Below, in pieces: positions 9,358-17,698 of a DNA stretch of 64,000 nucleotides. The stretch is from contig NZ_QICI01000045.1 of the NCBI RefSeq assembly GCF_004119445.1, positions 1-64,000 on the forward strand. Reading direction: 5' to 3'. The notes beneath the pieces were generated by a model. It made no database searches. It worked only from the letters and a program-made list of their open reading frames with translations, and had not been told where the DNA came from. Position 1 is the stretch's first letter. Each line of letters opens with the position of its first letter. A program made the position numbers and the translations under genes. This stretch comes from Chryseobacterium sp. CH21 (GTDB lineage Bacteria; Bacteroidota; Bacteroidia; Flavobacteriales; Weeksellaceae).

Positions 9358-10026
9358 TTGCCATCATCACAACACTTCGTCAATCAAGTAAGAATACCTG
9401 AGAATAATGATTGGGTAATTTTTATCCTCGTGGGCTGTATATTTTTGTATGTTTTTATGATGAACGTCATAGAAAGGGATGCCAGTCTCAAAGATTTTCT
9501 GCTTCAAAAGTATTTTGATGCGAGCAATAACCTTCCCAGCTGGATCATCACCTCATGTGTGACGACTCTTACGCTGTCCGTTTTAATTTCACAGTACATT
9601 CCTATTGTACCAAAATATATTGCCGATCTTCAGCTTTTGGGCTATCAGCTCAACAAATTTGGGTATACTTTGCTGGCGGTGCTGTTTTTTTATTTATTAA
9701 AATCAACATTAGGTTTTTTATTTTATCAAAGTATAGGGGATGGAAAAAAATGGACAATATTCTATTTTACTTCCACAAAATTCTATTTCATTCTTTCATT
9801 TTTGCTAATAATTCTTTGTGTAGCCCACTATTACTTCCCTATCGACAAAAATAAAATGTTTTTATATTATATCTGCTTCTTTTCTTTTGTCTTCATTTTC
9901 AAAGTTTTTTTCTATTTATTTCACAAGAACAAGATTCTTCCTGAAAAATGGTATTATAAATTTTTGTATATTTGCACCCTCCAAATCGCACCATTATTAT
10001 TGCTTTGGAAGTTGTTATTTTTTTAA
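9358..10026 (+). CDS. DUF4271 domain-containing membrane protein
   Basis: 222-residue protein with about six hydrophobic segments, starting after the opening VRIPENNDWVIF block. It fits the DUF4271 family of Bacteroidetes, which often precedes hemD; its function is not known. No ATG is available: an in-frame TAA at 9352-9354 leaves the TTG at 9358 as the likely start. The stop is 3 bases before hemD, so the two genes are coupled. The 240-base gap upstream shows only divergent promoter-like boxes and a short unsupported frame. Confidence 0.8.
   Translation: MPSSQHFVNQVRIPENNDWVIFILVGCIFLYVFMMNVIERDASLKDFLLQKYFDASNNLPSWIITSCVTTLTLSVLISQYIPIVPKYIADLQLLGYQLNKFGYTLLAVLFFYLLKSTLGFLFYQSIGDGKKWTIFYFTSTKFYFILSFLLIILCVAHYYFPIDKNKMFLYYICFFSFVFIFKVFFYLFHKNKILPEKWYYKFLYICTLQIAPLLLLWKLLFF
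9967..9974 (+). promoter_or_regulatory. Possible internal -7 box for hemD
   Basis: TATATTTG, a match to TAnnTTTG, lies inside the 3' end of the DUF4271 gene about 55 bases before the hemD ATG. No clear upstream TTG element accompanies it, so this is tentative. Confidence 0.3.
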
Positions 10027-10029
10027 TAA

Positions 10030-10779
10030 ATGTCAATGATGAGAATAAAGTCTATATTGGTTTCTCAACCAGCGCCTAGTGAGTCTTCTCCATATTTGGA
10101 TATAGCGAAGAAGGAAAAAATAAAGATTGATTTCCGTCCATTTATCCACGTCGAAGGGGTTGACAATAAAGAGCTCAGAACACAAAAAATAGATCTGACG
10201 CAGTATACCGGTATTATTTTTACCAGTAAAAATGCGATTGACCATTACTTCAGACTTGCGGAAGAGCTTCGTTTTGCCGTTCCGGATACAATGAGATACA
10301 TCTGCCAGTCGGAAGCAATTGCCAACTACCTTCAAAAGCATATTGTGTACAGAAAAAGAAAAATCAGCTTTGGGGAGAAAAACTTCTCGGATCTGCTTCC
10401 TCTTTTCAAAAAATTTCCAACTGAAAAATATCTGTTGCCATCTTCAGATGTTTTAAGTCCGGATATTGTAAAAACCATGGATGCATCTAATGCAGACTGG
10501 ACAAGAGCAATTATGTACCGTACCGTATGCAGTGATCTTACAGATATTACGATTAAAGATTACGATATGTTGATCTTCTTTAGTCCGCAAGGAATCAAAT
10601 CTCTACAACAAAACTTCCCTGACTTCAAGCAGGATGAGACAAAGATCGGAGTTTTTGGAAACACGACTTTGGCAGCGGCAGAAGAAGCTGGATTAAAAGT
10701 AGATTTAATGGCACCTACGAAGGAAACTCCTTCCATGACAATGGCCCTTGAAAAGTATATTAAAGCACTTCATAAATAG
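10030..10779 (+). CDS. hemD: Uroporphyrinogen-III synthase
   Basis: Closes hydroxymethylbilane with inversion of ring D to make uroporphyrinogen III in heme synthesis. The 249-residue protein has the loose two-domain layout of this poorly conserved family. The best blocks are TGIIFTSKNAIDHYF in the first domain and YDMLIFFSPQGIKSL with IGVFGNTTLAAAEEAGL in the second. Three ATG codons (10030, 10036, 10039) could start it; I keep the first, 3 bases after the DUF4271 stop. An intrinsic terminator follows. Confidence 0.9.
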   Translation: MSMMRIKSILVSQPAPSESSPYLDIAKKEKIKIDFRPFIHVEGVDNKELRTQKIDLTQYTGIIFTSKNAIDHYFRLAEELRFAVPDTMRYICQSEAIANYLQKHIVYRKRKISFGEKNFSDLLPLFKKFPTEKYLLPSSDVLSPDIVKTMDASNADWTRAIMYRTVCSDLTDITIKDYDMLIFFSPQGIKSLQQNFPDFKQDETKIGVFGNTTLAAAEEAGLKVDLMAPTKETPSMTMALEKYIKALHK

Positions 10780-10802
10780 TCTTTAATTATAAAAATACCA
10801 TC

Positions 10803-10840
10803 AACCATCTTTTCAATAAAGGAAAGATGGTTTTTTTTTA
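10803..10840 (+). terminator. Terminator after hemD
   Basis: Stem AACCATCTTT (10803-10812) pairs with AAAGATGGTT (10823-10832) and runs into an eight-T tract. It lies 24 bases past the hemD stop. Confidence 0.8.
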
Positions 10841-10949
10841 CCTAAATTTGAACGAAAATTAATATTGAGTGGATTTCTGCTTAAATTACTTGCTTTCAGA
10901 AGAAAAAGTATAAAGACCTATTCCATTCAATAAAAAATAAAATACCCGG

Positions 10950-12992
10950 ATGAAAGCTCCACAGGCAAAAAAAATAGAAAAAATACTAGAAACCCACGGC
11001 GATACAAGAACCGATAATTACTTTTGGCTGAATGAAAGGGAAAACCCTGAAGTCATCAAATATATTGAGGAAGAAAATGCCTACGAAGAATTCATCATGA
11101 AAGATACGGAAGCCCTTCAGGAAGAGCTTTTCGAAGAGATGAAAGCCCGTTATAAAAAGGATGATGAATCTCTGCCTTATTTCTTTAATGAGTACTGGTA
11201 TATTGTGCGTTATGAAGAAGGTAAGGAATATCCTATTTTCTGCAGAAAGCACAAAAGCCTTGACAACGAAGAGGAAATTGTACTGGACGTTAATATCCAT
11301 GCAGAAGGCAAAGAGTTTTTTGAAGTAGGCAGTGTAGCAGTAAGCCCAGGTAACAAACTGGCTTCTTTTTCTTCTGATGATGTAGGAAGAAGAATCTATA
11401 CGCTTAATTTTAAAAACCTAAAAACTGGTGAAATCCTACCTGACACCATTCCTAATACAACAGGAAAAGCTGTTTGGGCTAACGATAACCAGCATGTTTT
11501 TTACATCAGAAAAGATAAGAGTCTCCGTGCATTCCAGGTATACAGACATAAACTGGGAACAGATTCCGAAGAAGATGTTCTAATCTTCCACGAAGAGGAT
11601 GAGACTTTTGATGTCAATGTATTTAAAACAAAGTCTTTACAATATATTTTCATCGCCAGTTCAAGTACTATTTCTGACGAACACCGCTTTATCCCTTCTG
11701 ACAATGTATTTGCAGAATGGACAATTATTCAGCCAAGAATAGATGATCTTGAATATTCCGTAGAGCATTATGAGGATGAATTTTACATCATTACCAATGC
11801 TGACGATGCGATCAATTTCAAAATTGTAAAAGCAAAGATTGATAACTGTGGTATGGAAAACTGGGTGGATGTAATTCCACACCGCGCAGAAGTTTTACTG
11901 GAAGGTTTTGAAATCTTCAAAGATTATCTGGTACTCGAGGAAAGAGAAAGAGGATTGCTTCAGATCAAAATCATTGATGAAAAGACGCAGGAATCTTATT
12001 ATTTACCTTTCTCAGACCCTACTTATACAGCTTATATAGGAATCAACCTTGAGTTTGATACAGATATTTTACGTTACGGTTATACGTCTCTTACACAGCC
12101 TAGTTCCACTTATGAATATAACATGAAGGAAAAAACCACTCAACTTCTGAAACAACAGGAAGTACTGGGTGGAAAATTTATCCCTGAGAATTATATTTCA
12201 GAAAGAATCTGGGCAGACTCCAGAGATGGAAAAGCAAAAGTTCCTATTTCTTTAGTCTATCATAAAGACACCAAAAAATCTGCAGATACTCCACTTCTTC
12301 TGTACGGATATGGAAGTTATGGACATACTGTGGATGCCAGCTTTTCAAATGTAAGATTGTCACTTCTGGACAGAGGTTTTATTTATGCCATCGCTCATAT
12401 CCGAGGTGGAGAATATTTGGGAAGAGAATGGTATGAAGACGGAAAAATGTTATTCAAGAAAAATACTTTCTTCGATTTTATTGATGCAGGAAAGTATTTA
12501 ATCAAGGAAAATTACACTTCATCGAAACACATGTATGCGATGGGAGGTAGTGCCGGCGGACTGTTGGTAGGTGCTGTGGTGAATTATGAGCCTCAGCTAT
12601 TCAACGGAATCGTGGCACAGGTACCTTTCGTAGATGTTGTTTCTACTATGTTGGACGATACAATTCCTTTGACTACCGGAGAATATGATGAATGGGGAAA
12701 TCCAAATGACGAAGAATATTATCATTATATGAAAGATTACTCTCCATATGATAATGTAGAAGCTAAAGATTATCCGCATATGCTCATCACTACAGGATTT
12801 CATGATTCTCAGGTACAATATTGGGAACCCGCAAAGTGGACCGCAAAATTGAGAGAATTAAAGACAGACGATAATATTTTAGTCTTCAAAACAGACATGA
12901 GCTCCGGACACGGTGGGGCAAGCGGAAGATTTGAATCACTGAAAGAGGACGCATTAGAATATGCGTTTCTTTTAAAGATAAATGATAATTGA
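10950..12992 (+). CDS. ptrB: Oligopeptidase B (S9 family)
   Basis: Serine oligopeptidase expected to cut short peptides after Lys or Arg. The 680-residue length fits the family: an N-terminal beta-propeller and a C-terminal alpha/beta-hydrolase domain. The nucleophile lies in MGGSAGG with Ser534. The acid is likely the Asp of GFHDSQVQYWEP and the base the His of SSGHGGASGRF. The block GYGSYGHTVDASFS before the hydrolase core is also typical. There is no signal peptide, so it should be cytoplasmic. It has its own space upstream after the hemD terminator. Confidence 0.92.
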   Translation: MKAPQAKKIEKILETHGDTRTDNYFWLNERENPEVIKYIEEENAYEEFIMKDTEALQEELFEEMKARYKKDDESLPYFFNEYWYIVRYEEGKEYPIFCRKHKSLDNEEEIVLDVNIHAEGKEFFEVGSVAVSPGNKLASFSSDDVGRRIYTLNFKNLKTGEILPDTIPNTTGKAVWANDNQHVFYIRKDKSLRAFQVYRHKLGTDSEEDVLIFHEEDETFDVNVFKTKSLQYIFIASSSTISDEHRFIPSDNVFAEWTIIQPRIDDLEYSVEHYEDEFYIITNADDAINFKIVKAKIDNCGMENWVDVIPHRAEVLLEGFEIFKDYLVLEERERGLLQIKIIDEKTQESYYLPFSDPTYTAYIGINLEFDTDILRYGYTSLTQPSSTYEYNMKEKTTQLLKQQEVLGGKFIPENYISERIWADSRDGKAKVPISLVYHKDTKKSADTPLLLYGYGSYGHTVDASFSNVRLSLLDRGFIYAIAHIRGGEYLGREWYEDGKMLFKKNTFFDFIDAGKYLIKENYTSSKHMYAMGGSAGGLLVGAVVNYEPQLFNGIVAQVPFVDVVSTMLDDTIPLTTGEYDEWGNPNDEEYYHYMKDYSPYDNVEAKDYPHMLITTGFHDSQVQYWEPAKWTAKLRELKTDDNILVFKTDMSSGHGGASGRFESLKEDALEYAFLLKINDN

Positions 12993-13006
12993 TAAAAGAT
13001 AATTGA
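12977..13006 (+). repeat. ATAATTGAT-type repeat, left flank of the four-helix-bundle gene
   Basis: GATAAATGATAATTGAT followed by AAAAGATAATTGAT. The sequence covers the last codons of ptrB and the 15-base gap before the next gene. It is close to the reverse complement of the sequence at 13388-13415. Confidence 0.45.
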
Positions 13007-13007
13007 T

Positions 13008-13382
13008 ATGAGTATGGACAACAACTACAACCAGATGTTTGCACAAAAGACTAAATCTTTAACCATTGCAATCATTAATGAGTTGTCTGATATTTCATAT
13101 TCTGATAAAATATCAAATATAAGGAAACAAGTTTTCAGATCTGTTTCATCCACAGCAAGCAACTATAGAGCAATGTGCAGAGCCAGATCTACCAAAGAAA
13201 AATATTCCAAAATATGCATTGTTGTAGAAGAAGCTGACGAAACTTTATTCTGGCTGGAGTTAATAGATGAACTCCATATACTAAAAAAAGAAAATTTAGA
13301 TATTCTTATTAACGAAGCCAGTGAAATTTTGAAAGTAACCTCTGCTTATAAAAGGAAATTAGGTGAAGAATTAAAACGTTAA
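13008..13382 (+). CDS. Four helix bundle protein (23S rRNA intervening-sequence type)
   Basis: 124-residue all-helical protein that fits the TIGR02436 / S23 family, first seen encoded inside 23S rRNA intervening sequences and now known as a widespread stand-alone gene in Bacteroidetes. Typical elements are the basic AIINELSDI...KQVFRSVSSTASNYRAMCRARS stretch, EEADETLFWLELIDE in the third helix, and the final EILKVTSAYKRKL. The founding member forms a homopentamer; the biological role is unclear. The gene is bordered by ATAATTGAT-type repeats in opposite orientation. Confidence 0.88.
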   Translation: MSMDNNYNQMFAQKTKSLTIAIINELSDISYSDKISNIRKQVFRSVSSTASNYRAMCRARSTKEKYSKICIVVEEADETLFWLELIDELHILKKENLDILINEASEILKVTSAYKRKLGEELKR

Positions 13383-13387
13383 CAAGA

Positions 13388-13415
13388 TCAATTATTAATC
13401 ATCATTTATCAATTA
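13388..13415 (-). repeat. ATAATTGAT-type repeat, right flank of the four-helix-bundle gene
   Basis: Its reverse complement reads ATAATTGATAAATGATGATT and then AATAATTGAT. This matches the left flank at 12977-13006 in inverted orientation. The start codon of the next gene follows at 13417. Confidence 0.45.
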
Positions 13416-13416
13416 T

Positions 13417-13755
13417 ATGAACGAGTCCGAATATTGGAAAAAAATAGAACAGTTCTTCGAAGATAATTTTCAGACTGAGAAGAATCCGCCCATTGAAACC
13501 CTTTTATTTCTGATAGGGCTTCAGGAGCTGGGAAGCGGCCAGCAAAAATACACGAAAGAAGACAAAGTAAACCTGATTCATATTGCAGTGTGCAGATTAC
13601 TTGAACCTTTTGGATATTATAAATTCACGCACTATGAAGACGGATGGCCACAGTTTGAAAGCCTCGAAGAACTTCCGGAATTAAAGCCTAATGAGCAGAC
13701 TTTGCTTATGAAAAAGGCCATTATTCAGTACTTCCAGGAAGAGGAGCTTATATAA
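13417..13755 (+). CDS. Conserved hypothetical protein
   Basis: 112 residues, acidic, without signal peptide or membrane segment. Recognisable patches are ETLLFLIGLQELG, HIAVCRLLEPFGYY and GWPQFESLEELP, which I associate with an uncharacterised family of flavobacteria. It follows the four-helix-bundle gene after 34 bases, most of which is the right-hand repeat. No function can be given. Confidence 0.7.
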   Translation: MNESEYWKKIEQFFEDNFQTEKNPPIETLLFLIGLQELGSGQQKYTKEDKVNLIHIAVCRLLEPFGYYKFTHYEDGWPQFESLEELPELKPNEQTLLMKKAIIQYFQEEELI

Positions 13756-13800
13756 AGGCTGAAAGCTGGGTGACTGAGGCTGGGAGTTAATTACCCACGA
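13756..13800 (+). repeat. GGCTGAAAGCTGG-type dispersed repeat, partial copy
   Basis: Begins AGGCTGAAAGCTGG right after a stop codon, then TGAGGCTGGGAG and TACCCA. The same words in the same order follow the receptor gene at 20840. This copy lacks the inverted right arm seen near 21030-21058. Confidence 0.6.
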
Positions 13801-13821
13801 GCCAATCTTCACTATAGAAAA

Positions 13822-13862
13822 AAGAATCCGGATCTTTCCAAGGAAAGATCCGGATTCTTCTT
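13822..13862. terminator. Bidirectional terminator between convergent genes
   Basis: Perfect 18-bp stem: 13822-13839 pairs with 13842-13859 across a 2-base loop, with the sequence AAGAATCCGGATCTTTCC on the left arm. It lies between the plus-strand hypothetical gene and the minus-strand SRPBCC gene. Confidence 0.8.
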
Positions 13863-13890
13863 ATTGATCATTTATTTTATAATTTGAAAT

Positions 13891-14376
13891 TTATCCAATG
13901 ATTTCCTCCAGCTGGTTAAGTCCTATCGTAAAGCCACCTTCAAAACCCATTTCCATAATTTTTTTCATCATTTCCTGAGAGTGATAATGAATATTAATGG
14001 TCAGTTTCGTACCTTCTTCTACTCCGGTAAAACCGATCAGCCATTTTGACCTTGGAAAATCTTCGTTGATATTTCCTTTTTCATCAGAAAAAGCACTCAG
14101 CCAGTCCAGGCTTCTGTGTTCCATAATTTCCCCGTATTCAAATTTTGAATATCCTTTTTCACCACTGGGGCCCACCATTGCATAGAACCAAAATCCTCCT
14201 TCTTCAAAATCCTGACTTACCGTTTCGCATTTCCAGGGTTTTGGCGCCCACCACTGGTCTAATAATTCGGATTGGGTAAAATAATTCCATACTGTAGAAA
14301 CGTCAGCTTTATATATCTTCATGACATACGTACTGGCTGCGTCAAAATCTTTGTTGAAAATGAAGTTCGATTCCAT
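13891..14376 (-). CDS. SRPBCC domain (AHSA1-like) protein
   Basis: 161-residue single-domain protein of the START/Bet v 1-like superfamily, which forms a hydrophobic ligand pocket. Typical features are the early KADVSTVWNYFTQSELLDQWWAPKPW segment (with the usual W-x-x-P), FWFYAMVGPSGE in the middle and a C-terminal amphipathic helix. These proteins often sit beside an ArsR-type repressor, but none is present here. The ligand and role are unknown. It is a single-gene unit facing the histidine kinase gene across 200 bases. Confidence 0.85.
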   Translation of the reverse strand: MESNFIFNKDFDAASTYVMKIYKADVSTVWNYFTQSELLDQWWAPKPWKCETVSQDFEEGGFWFYAMVGPSGEKGYSKFEYGEIMEHRSLDWLSAFSDEKGNINEDFPRSKWLIGFTGVEEGTKLTINIHYHSQEMMKKIMEMGFEGGFTIGLNQLEEIIG

Positions 14377-14578
14377 AAATAATTATTTTTAATAAAGTTA
14401 GCACTTTATTTCATTCAAAGGGACTTTTCGTATGACAAGGAGAGGATAATTCATAAATAATTGTTAAAAAACACTCTTTTAAGAGAAAAAAAACAATTTT
14501 TTGGCTCGTTTTTTGTTTATGTAGTCTTAAAACAATTAATTTTAACATTCATTTTTCCAAAACCTATATAATTAAATA

Positions 14579-16123
14579 ATGAATAACAAATTCATCCCAA
14601 TAATTTCAGTGTTTATGACAATCTCACTGATTGTCTTTGTAACGCTCCAATTTTATTGGTTGAAAGGCTATTACGGCGTACTGGAACAGGATTTTTCAAA
14701 TAAAGTATATGCGGTTTTGGAAAGTACTTCAAAAAGTATTGAAGAGATTGAAGCGGACAAATATCTGAATCAGGATTATAAAGATTTCAGAAAGAATATT
14801 CTTGCGAACAGCAAACAGCCGTCTTTAACTACGATTCAGCAGGTAGAAGACTCCGGTACTCAGAGACAGATTATTTATTCTAAAAATATTATTGAAAAAA
14901 CACAGCTTCCGATTTCTCAAAAAGGAGATTCTATCAAGCTGACAACTTTGTATACAGACGAAGCGGCCTACAAAATAAAAAGAGATACTACCAATCGCGA
15001 ACTTCTTACAACAGATATCAATCAGGAGATTGAAACAGGAGATTACTCCATGAAAGAATTTGTGAAAGTTTATGGAAATAATCTTCCTATCACCAAAAGA
15101 GTGGATCCAAAAACGCTTGACTCTGTTATCGCCAAAGAACTTAAAATAAGAGGTATTACGGCCAAGTTCGGATATGGAGTTCTCGACCGCAATAATAAGC
15201 TTACAAGCATCGCCAATAAGGCTTACAAAGAAAAGAAAGACAGCAATACCTACAGCTTTCCTCTTTTTGCAGATAAGAAAAATACATTATACAGCCTTGC
15301 ATTGGTATTCCCTAAAAAAGAATATTCTCTGGCAATGAACAACTGGCCAATGCTTTTAGGAACATTCCTCTCTCTCCTTACCATTCTTGGAATTTATATT
15401 ATTTCCATCAATTATATGATGAGACAGAAAAAACTTGCTGAAGTAAAAACAGACTTCATCAACAATATGTCCCATGAATTTAAAACACCACTGGCAACCA
15501 TTTCTGTAGCAACGGATTCATTGGCCAATGACAAAATTGCAACCAATCCGGATAAGGTAAAATATTACTCAGAACTGATTAAGCAGGAGAACTTAAGGAT
15601 GAAAAAGCAGGTAGAAAATGTGCTTAATATGTCCAAGCTTGAAAGAAATGAAGTGGAATTATTCTTAAGAGAAACCAACGTAAGGGAATTGATCAAAAAA
15701 ACTACAGAATCTTTCAATCTGATTGTACAGCAAAGAAATGGCTCTCTTACTCAGAAATTTAATGCAACCCATTATAATTTTAAAATAGACGAATTCCACA
15801 TCTCCAATATGCTGGTCAATCTACTGGATAATGCCAACAAATATTCTCCTGAAGCACCGGAAATACATGTGGAAACAAGAAATGAAGGAAACTGGTATGT
15901 GATTGAGATTTCCGACAAGGGAATGGGGATGGATGCCCAAAATAAAACCAAAATTTTCGAAAAATTCTTTAGAGAAGAAACCGGAAATATCCATAACGTA
16001 AAAGGGCAGGGATTAGGTCTTTCCTACGTTAAGAAAATTGTAGAACTGCACAAAGGACAGATTATCGTAGATTCTCATAAAGGAAAAGGAAGTATGTTCA
16101 CGATAAAATTACCGATGGGATAG
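14579..16123 (+). CDS. Sensor histidine kinase (RprX-like)
   Basis: Membrane sensor of a two-component system. Layout: transmembrane helix at about 6-26, a periplasmic sensor region of about 230 residues, a second helix at about 258-280, then the dimerisation domain with NNMSHEFKTPLATIS and the phospho-acceptor His299. The ATP-binding domain has the N-box LLDNANKYSP and the loops DKGMGMD and GQGLGLSYVKK. Its architecture and opening resemble RprX of Bacteroides. The response regulator follows after about 150 bases. The signal is not known from sequence. Confidence 0.9.
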   Translation: MNNKFIPIISVFMTISLIVFVTLQFYWLKGYYGVLEQDFSNKVYAVLESTSKSIEEIEADKYLNQDYKDFRKNILANSKQPSLTTIQQVEDSGTQRQIIYSKNIIEKTQLPISQKGDSIKLTTLYTDEAAYKIKRDTTNRELLTTDINQEIETGDYSMKEFVKVYGNNLPITKRVDPKTLDSVIAKELKIRGITAKFGYGVLDRNNKLTSIANKAYKEKKDSNTYSFPLFADKKNTLYSLALVFPKKEYSLAMNNWPMLLGTFLSLLTILGIYIISINYMMRQKKLAEVKTDFINNMSHEFKTPLATISVATDSLANDKIATNPDKVKYYSELIKQENLRMKKQVENVLNMSKLERNEVELFLRETNVRELIKKTTESFNLIVQQRNGSLTQKFNATHYNFKIDEFHISNMLVNLLDNANKYSPEAPEIHVETRNEGNWYVIEISDKGMGMDAQNKTKIFEKFFREETGNIHNVKGQGLGLSYVKKIVELHKGQIIVDSHKGKGSMFTIKLPMG

Positions 16124-16128
16124 AAAAT

Positions 16129-16190
16129 CAATGATAGATGATAAACGATAAAAAGATGTCTTTCAAATCAACTATCATTCATCAATTATA
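16129..16190. repeat. Imperfect inverted ATAATTGAT-type repeat
   Basis: AATGATAGATGATAAACGAT on the left and ATCATTCATCAATTAT on the right form a loose inverted pair with about 25 bases between them. The words resemble those flanking the four-helix-bundle gene at 12977-13415, but here nothing is enclosed. Confidence 0.4.
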
Positions 16191-16272
16191 AAAAATTTAA
16201 CCAAATATCAAAATATAGAAGATAGAGTGAGGAAGTTCATTCTTAAATGTTAATTATTAATTATTAAAAGTT

Positions 16273-16959
16273 ATGAGCAACAGAATATTATTAGTAGAGG
16301 ACGATCAGAGTTTCGGGGCAGTGCTTAAAGATTATTTAACCATCAATAATTTTGAAGTAACTCTTGCTACTGATGGGGAGCAGGGACTAAAAGAATTTAC
16401 AGAAAATGAATTCGACATCTGCATATTTGACGTAATGATGCCTAAAAAAGACGGATTTTCATTAGCAGAAGATGTAAAAAAGATTGATAAAAATACACCT
16501 ATCATTTTCCTTACTGCAAGAAACATGAGAGAGGATATCCTGAAAGGGTATCAGCTGGGTGCGGATGATTATATTACAAAACCATTTGATACTGAGCTTC
16601 TTTTATACAAAATAAAAGCAATTCTTCAAAGAAGTTCCACATTGGAAAACGAAGAGCAGGAGCAGTTCAAAATCAGTAATATTTTCTTCGACTCTATGTT
16701 GAGACAGCTGAAAGTAGGTGATAAAGAATACAAGCTTTCTCCTAAAGAAAATGAATTATTAAAACTTCTTTGCATCCACAGAAATGATTTTATGCCGAGA
16801 GATCTTGCTTTAAGAAAGATCTGGAAGAAAGAAAATTATTTTACCGCAAGAAGTATGGACGTTTATATTGCAAAGCTTCGTAAATTATTAAAAGATGACG
16901 AAGGATTGGAAATTATCAACGTTCACGGAGAAGGATTTAGACTTTTGGTGAAAAATTAA
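16273..16959 (+). CDS. OmpR-family response regulator (RprY-like)
   Basis: DNA-binding partner of the preceding kinase. The 228-residue protein has a receiver domain with acidic pair ED at 9-10, phospho-acceptor Asp53 in FDVMMP and Lys103 in TKPFD. A C-terminal winged helix of the OmpR/PhoB type follows, ending in MDVYIAKLRKLL and the wing INVHGEGFRL. The gap to the kinase holds an inverted repeat but no clear terminator, so cotranscription is likely. A terminator follows the gene. Confidence 0.93.
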   Translation: MSNRILLVEDDQSFGAVLKDYLTINNFEVTLATDGEQGLKEFTENEFDICIFDVMMPKKDGFSLAEDVKKIDKNTPIIFLTARNMREDILKGYQLGADDYITKPFDTELLLYKIKAILQRSSTLENEEQEQFKISNIFFDSMLRQLKVGDKEYKLSPKENELLKLLCIHRNDFMPRDLALRKIWKKENYFTARSMDVYIAKLRKLLKDDEGLEIINVHGEGFRLLVKN

Positions 16960-16986
16960 TCCAAAAATCAAATTATAAGTATAAAA

Positions 16987-17022
16987 TTAGCAAAACAATT
17001 GAAAATGTTTTGCTAATTTTGT
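16987..17022 (+). terminator. Terminator after the response regulator, overlapping a promoter-like box
   Basis: Stem TTAGCAAAACA pairs with TGTTTTGCTAA across 8 bases and is followed by TTTTGTTT. The right arm also contains TAATTTTG (17014-17021), a match to TAnnTTTG placed 10 bases before the next ATG. The same bases could end one transcript and start the next. Confidence 0.65.
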
Positions 17023-17031
17023 TTCATACCC

Positions 17032-17679
17032 ATGGATATGAAGAATACATTTATAGGTTTGATCGCTGTATCATTACTTGCCACATCTTGTAAAAAGGAT
17101 GAAAGAGCTACTTATTTAAAAGAAGAAACCAATGCTGGCCAACCTAACGTAGCACTAAATACTACCTCAAAAACGGCTCTGATGGATCAGGCAGGCATAC
17201 AGTCCAATGCGGCTCCTGCTCCTATAGCCACCGCTCCAGGAATGAACCCTCCACACGGTCAGCCGGGACACCGATGCGATATTCCTGTAGGACAACCTTT
17301 AAATGGTCAACCTGCAGCTGCACCCACAACACAAAATGTAAACGTGAACGGAGGTAATACCATCCAGATTGATCCTAATGCAGTATCACCAGGAAAAATC
17401 ACCCTTGATAACAACGGGAAGCAGGCAAAAACCGCTCCGGGAATGAATCCTCCGCACGGACAGCCCGGACACCGATGTGATATTCCCGTAGGGCAGCCCT
17501 TAAGCAGCAAGCCCGCTCCTGCACCACAACCAGCACAAAATGCAGTTCAGTCCACTCCAAGCCCTGCTCCTGCACCCGCTGCACAGAATCTGGCGATGGG
17601 AGAAAAACCAAAACTAAACCCGGCACATGGTGAACCTTGGCACAGCTGCTCACTAAAAGTTGGTGATCCTTTGCCATAA
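17032..17679 (+). CDS. Lipoprotein with repeated His/Cys motif, possibly metal-binding
   Basis: Predicted lipoprotein (lipobox LATSC, Cys20) with a low-complexity Pro/Ala/Gln-rich body of 215 residues. Two near-identical blocks at about 68-90 and 136-157 read PGMNPPHGQPGHRCDIPVG; a third, altered block ends the protein (LNPAHGEPWHSC). Each block has the pattern NPxHGxPxHxC. Regular His and Cys spacing in an exported protein suggests metal binding; this is inference, as I know no characterised family. The neighbours are a Cys-rich exported protein and an HMA-domain receptor. A start at 17038 is also possible. Confidence 0.75.
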   Translation: MDMKNTFIGLIAVSLLATSCKKDERATYLKEETNAGQPNVALNTTSKTALMDQAGIQSNAAPAPIATAPGMNPPHGQPGHRCDIPVGQPLNGQPAAAPTTQNVNVNGGNTIQIDPNAVSPGKITLDNNGKQAKTAPGMNPPHGQPGHRCDIPVGQPLSSKPAPAPQPAQNAVQSTPSPAPAPAAQNLAMGEKPKLNPAHGEPWHSCSLKVGDPLP

Positions 17680-17685
17680 ATTTTG

Positions 17686-17693
17686 TATTTTTG
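17686..17693 (+). promoter_or_regulatory. Possible -7 promoter box of the Cys-rich protein gene
   Basis: TATTTTTG matches TAnnTTTG and ends 5 bases before the ATG at 17699, a layout common in flavobacteria. A TTG at 17660-17662 is 23 bases upstream, at the far edge of the accepted spacing. Confidence 0.4.
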
Positions 17694-17698
17694 CAGAA

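Noticed and set aside
17230..17500. Repeated segments that could look like a CRISPR array
   Set aside because: Only two long repeats, in frame and encoding the same peptide, without regular spacers.
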